NCBI GenBank assembly: GCA_938008425.1
Contig: CALLKH010000180.1
Coordinates: forward strand, 1 to 6,100
Length of the DNA: 6,100 nt
Source: an uncultured Planctomycetaceae bacterium
GTDB taxonomy: Bacteria > Planctomycetota > Phycisphaerae > UBA1845 > UTPLA1
Direction: 5' to 3'
Shown here: in pieces, positions 5,932 through 6,100 of the stretch
Layout of the letters: each line of letters starts with the position of its first letter
How positions within the stretch are numbered: position 1 is the stretch's first letter
Notes under the pieces: generated by a model
Database searches by the model: none
What the model saw: only the letters and a program-made list of their open reading frames with translations
Told to the model about the DNA's origin: nothing
Translations under genes and position numbers: made by a program

Positions 5932-6100
5932 ATGATGATGACGCTGCTCTACGACAAGGCGCCGAAACACGTTCAGAATTTCATCGAGCTTGCCCAGCAG
6001 CGGTTCTACAACGGCAAGACGTTTCATCTCGTCTATCAGAATCAGTTCGTGCTTGGCGGCGATCCCAAGGGCGACGGCACCGGGAAACGAATCGATGGTG
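5932..6100 (+). CDS. Cyclophilin-like (peptidyl-prolyl isomerase fold) domain with degenerate active site, cut by window edge
   Basis: The frame from 5926 reads on as a cyclophilin domain and leaves the window after 56 codons counted from the first ATG (5932). Recognisable family signatures are LLYDKAPKHVQNFIELA, RFYNGKTFH and LGGDPKGDGTG. Cyclophilins isomerise Xaa-Pro bonds. In human CypA the site uses R55, F60, M61 and Q63 within FHRxxxxFMxQGGD. The equal-length segment here is FHLVYQNQFVLGGD, so these positions are Leu, Gln, Phe and Leu. Isomerase activity is therefore doubtful, and a binding or structural role is more likely. Three ATG codons in a row (5932-5940) could serve as start. 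Only a weak AGG lies 5 nt upstream, partly inside the TAG of the preceding frame. A product starting here would lack the first half of strand 1 and any signal peptide. The alternative is the broken C-terminal part of a fusion that starts at 5341. Confidence 0.7.
   Translation, partial: MMMTLLYDKAPKHVQNFIELAQQRFYNGKTFHLVYQNQFVLGGDPKGDGTGKRIDG

Noticed and set aside
1..6100. CRISPR arrays, tRNA or rRNA genes, insertion sequences, attachment sites
   Set aside because: No regularly spaced repeats, cloverleaf-like segments, transposase motifs or terminal inverted repeats were found by eye on either strand.

Overview
The window is about 6.1 kb of GC-rich, densely coding chromosomal DNA from a Gram-negative-type bacterium. 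No rRNA, tRNA, phage, insertion-sequence or CRISPR signal was seen. A planctomycete-like source (Planctomycetota, perhaps Phycisphaerae) is my best guess. It rests on the mix of genes, the weak or variable Shine-Dalgarno sites and the secreted beta-sandwich plus cyclophilin arrangement, so it is an inference, not a diagnosis.

Layout. The left 2.5 kb is one long minus-strand gene that runs off the left edge. It encodes a two-half M16 (insulinase/pitrilysin-type) zinc peptidase with an intact N-terminal metal site and a degenerate C-terminal half. A 141-bp gap with a possible terminator hairpin separates it from a two-gene minus-strand operon. That operon encodes a DUF2064/TIGR04282-type GT-A nucleotidyl/glycosyltransferase, followed with a 4-bp overlap by a single-domain response regulator. 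Upstream of the operon, a short divergent region carries two convincing, overlapping sigma70-like promoters facing in opposite directions. The plus-strand promoter drives a membrane polyprenyl glycosylphosphotransferase, a priming enzyme for surface polysaccharide. After a 94-bp gap comes a secreted Ig-like/beta-sandwich protein. It is followed, in the same frame and after one amber codon, by a cyclophilin-like domain that runs off the right edge.

How the genes may work together. The glycosylphosphotransferase (lipid-linked sugar priming) and the DUF2064 enzyme share a bidirectional promoter region, so a joint role in envelope glycoconjugate synthesis is plausible. The co-translated response regulator could tie this to a signalling pathway. 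The M16 peptidase and the secreted/cyclophilin gene look like separate units.

The most unusual spot is the right end. The last residues of the secreted protein look like the first strand of the cyclophilin fold, so the TAG at 5923-5925 seems to split one ancestral fusion protein. In addition, the cyclophilin part has lost the residues that form the catalytic site in human cyclophilin A.
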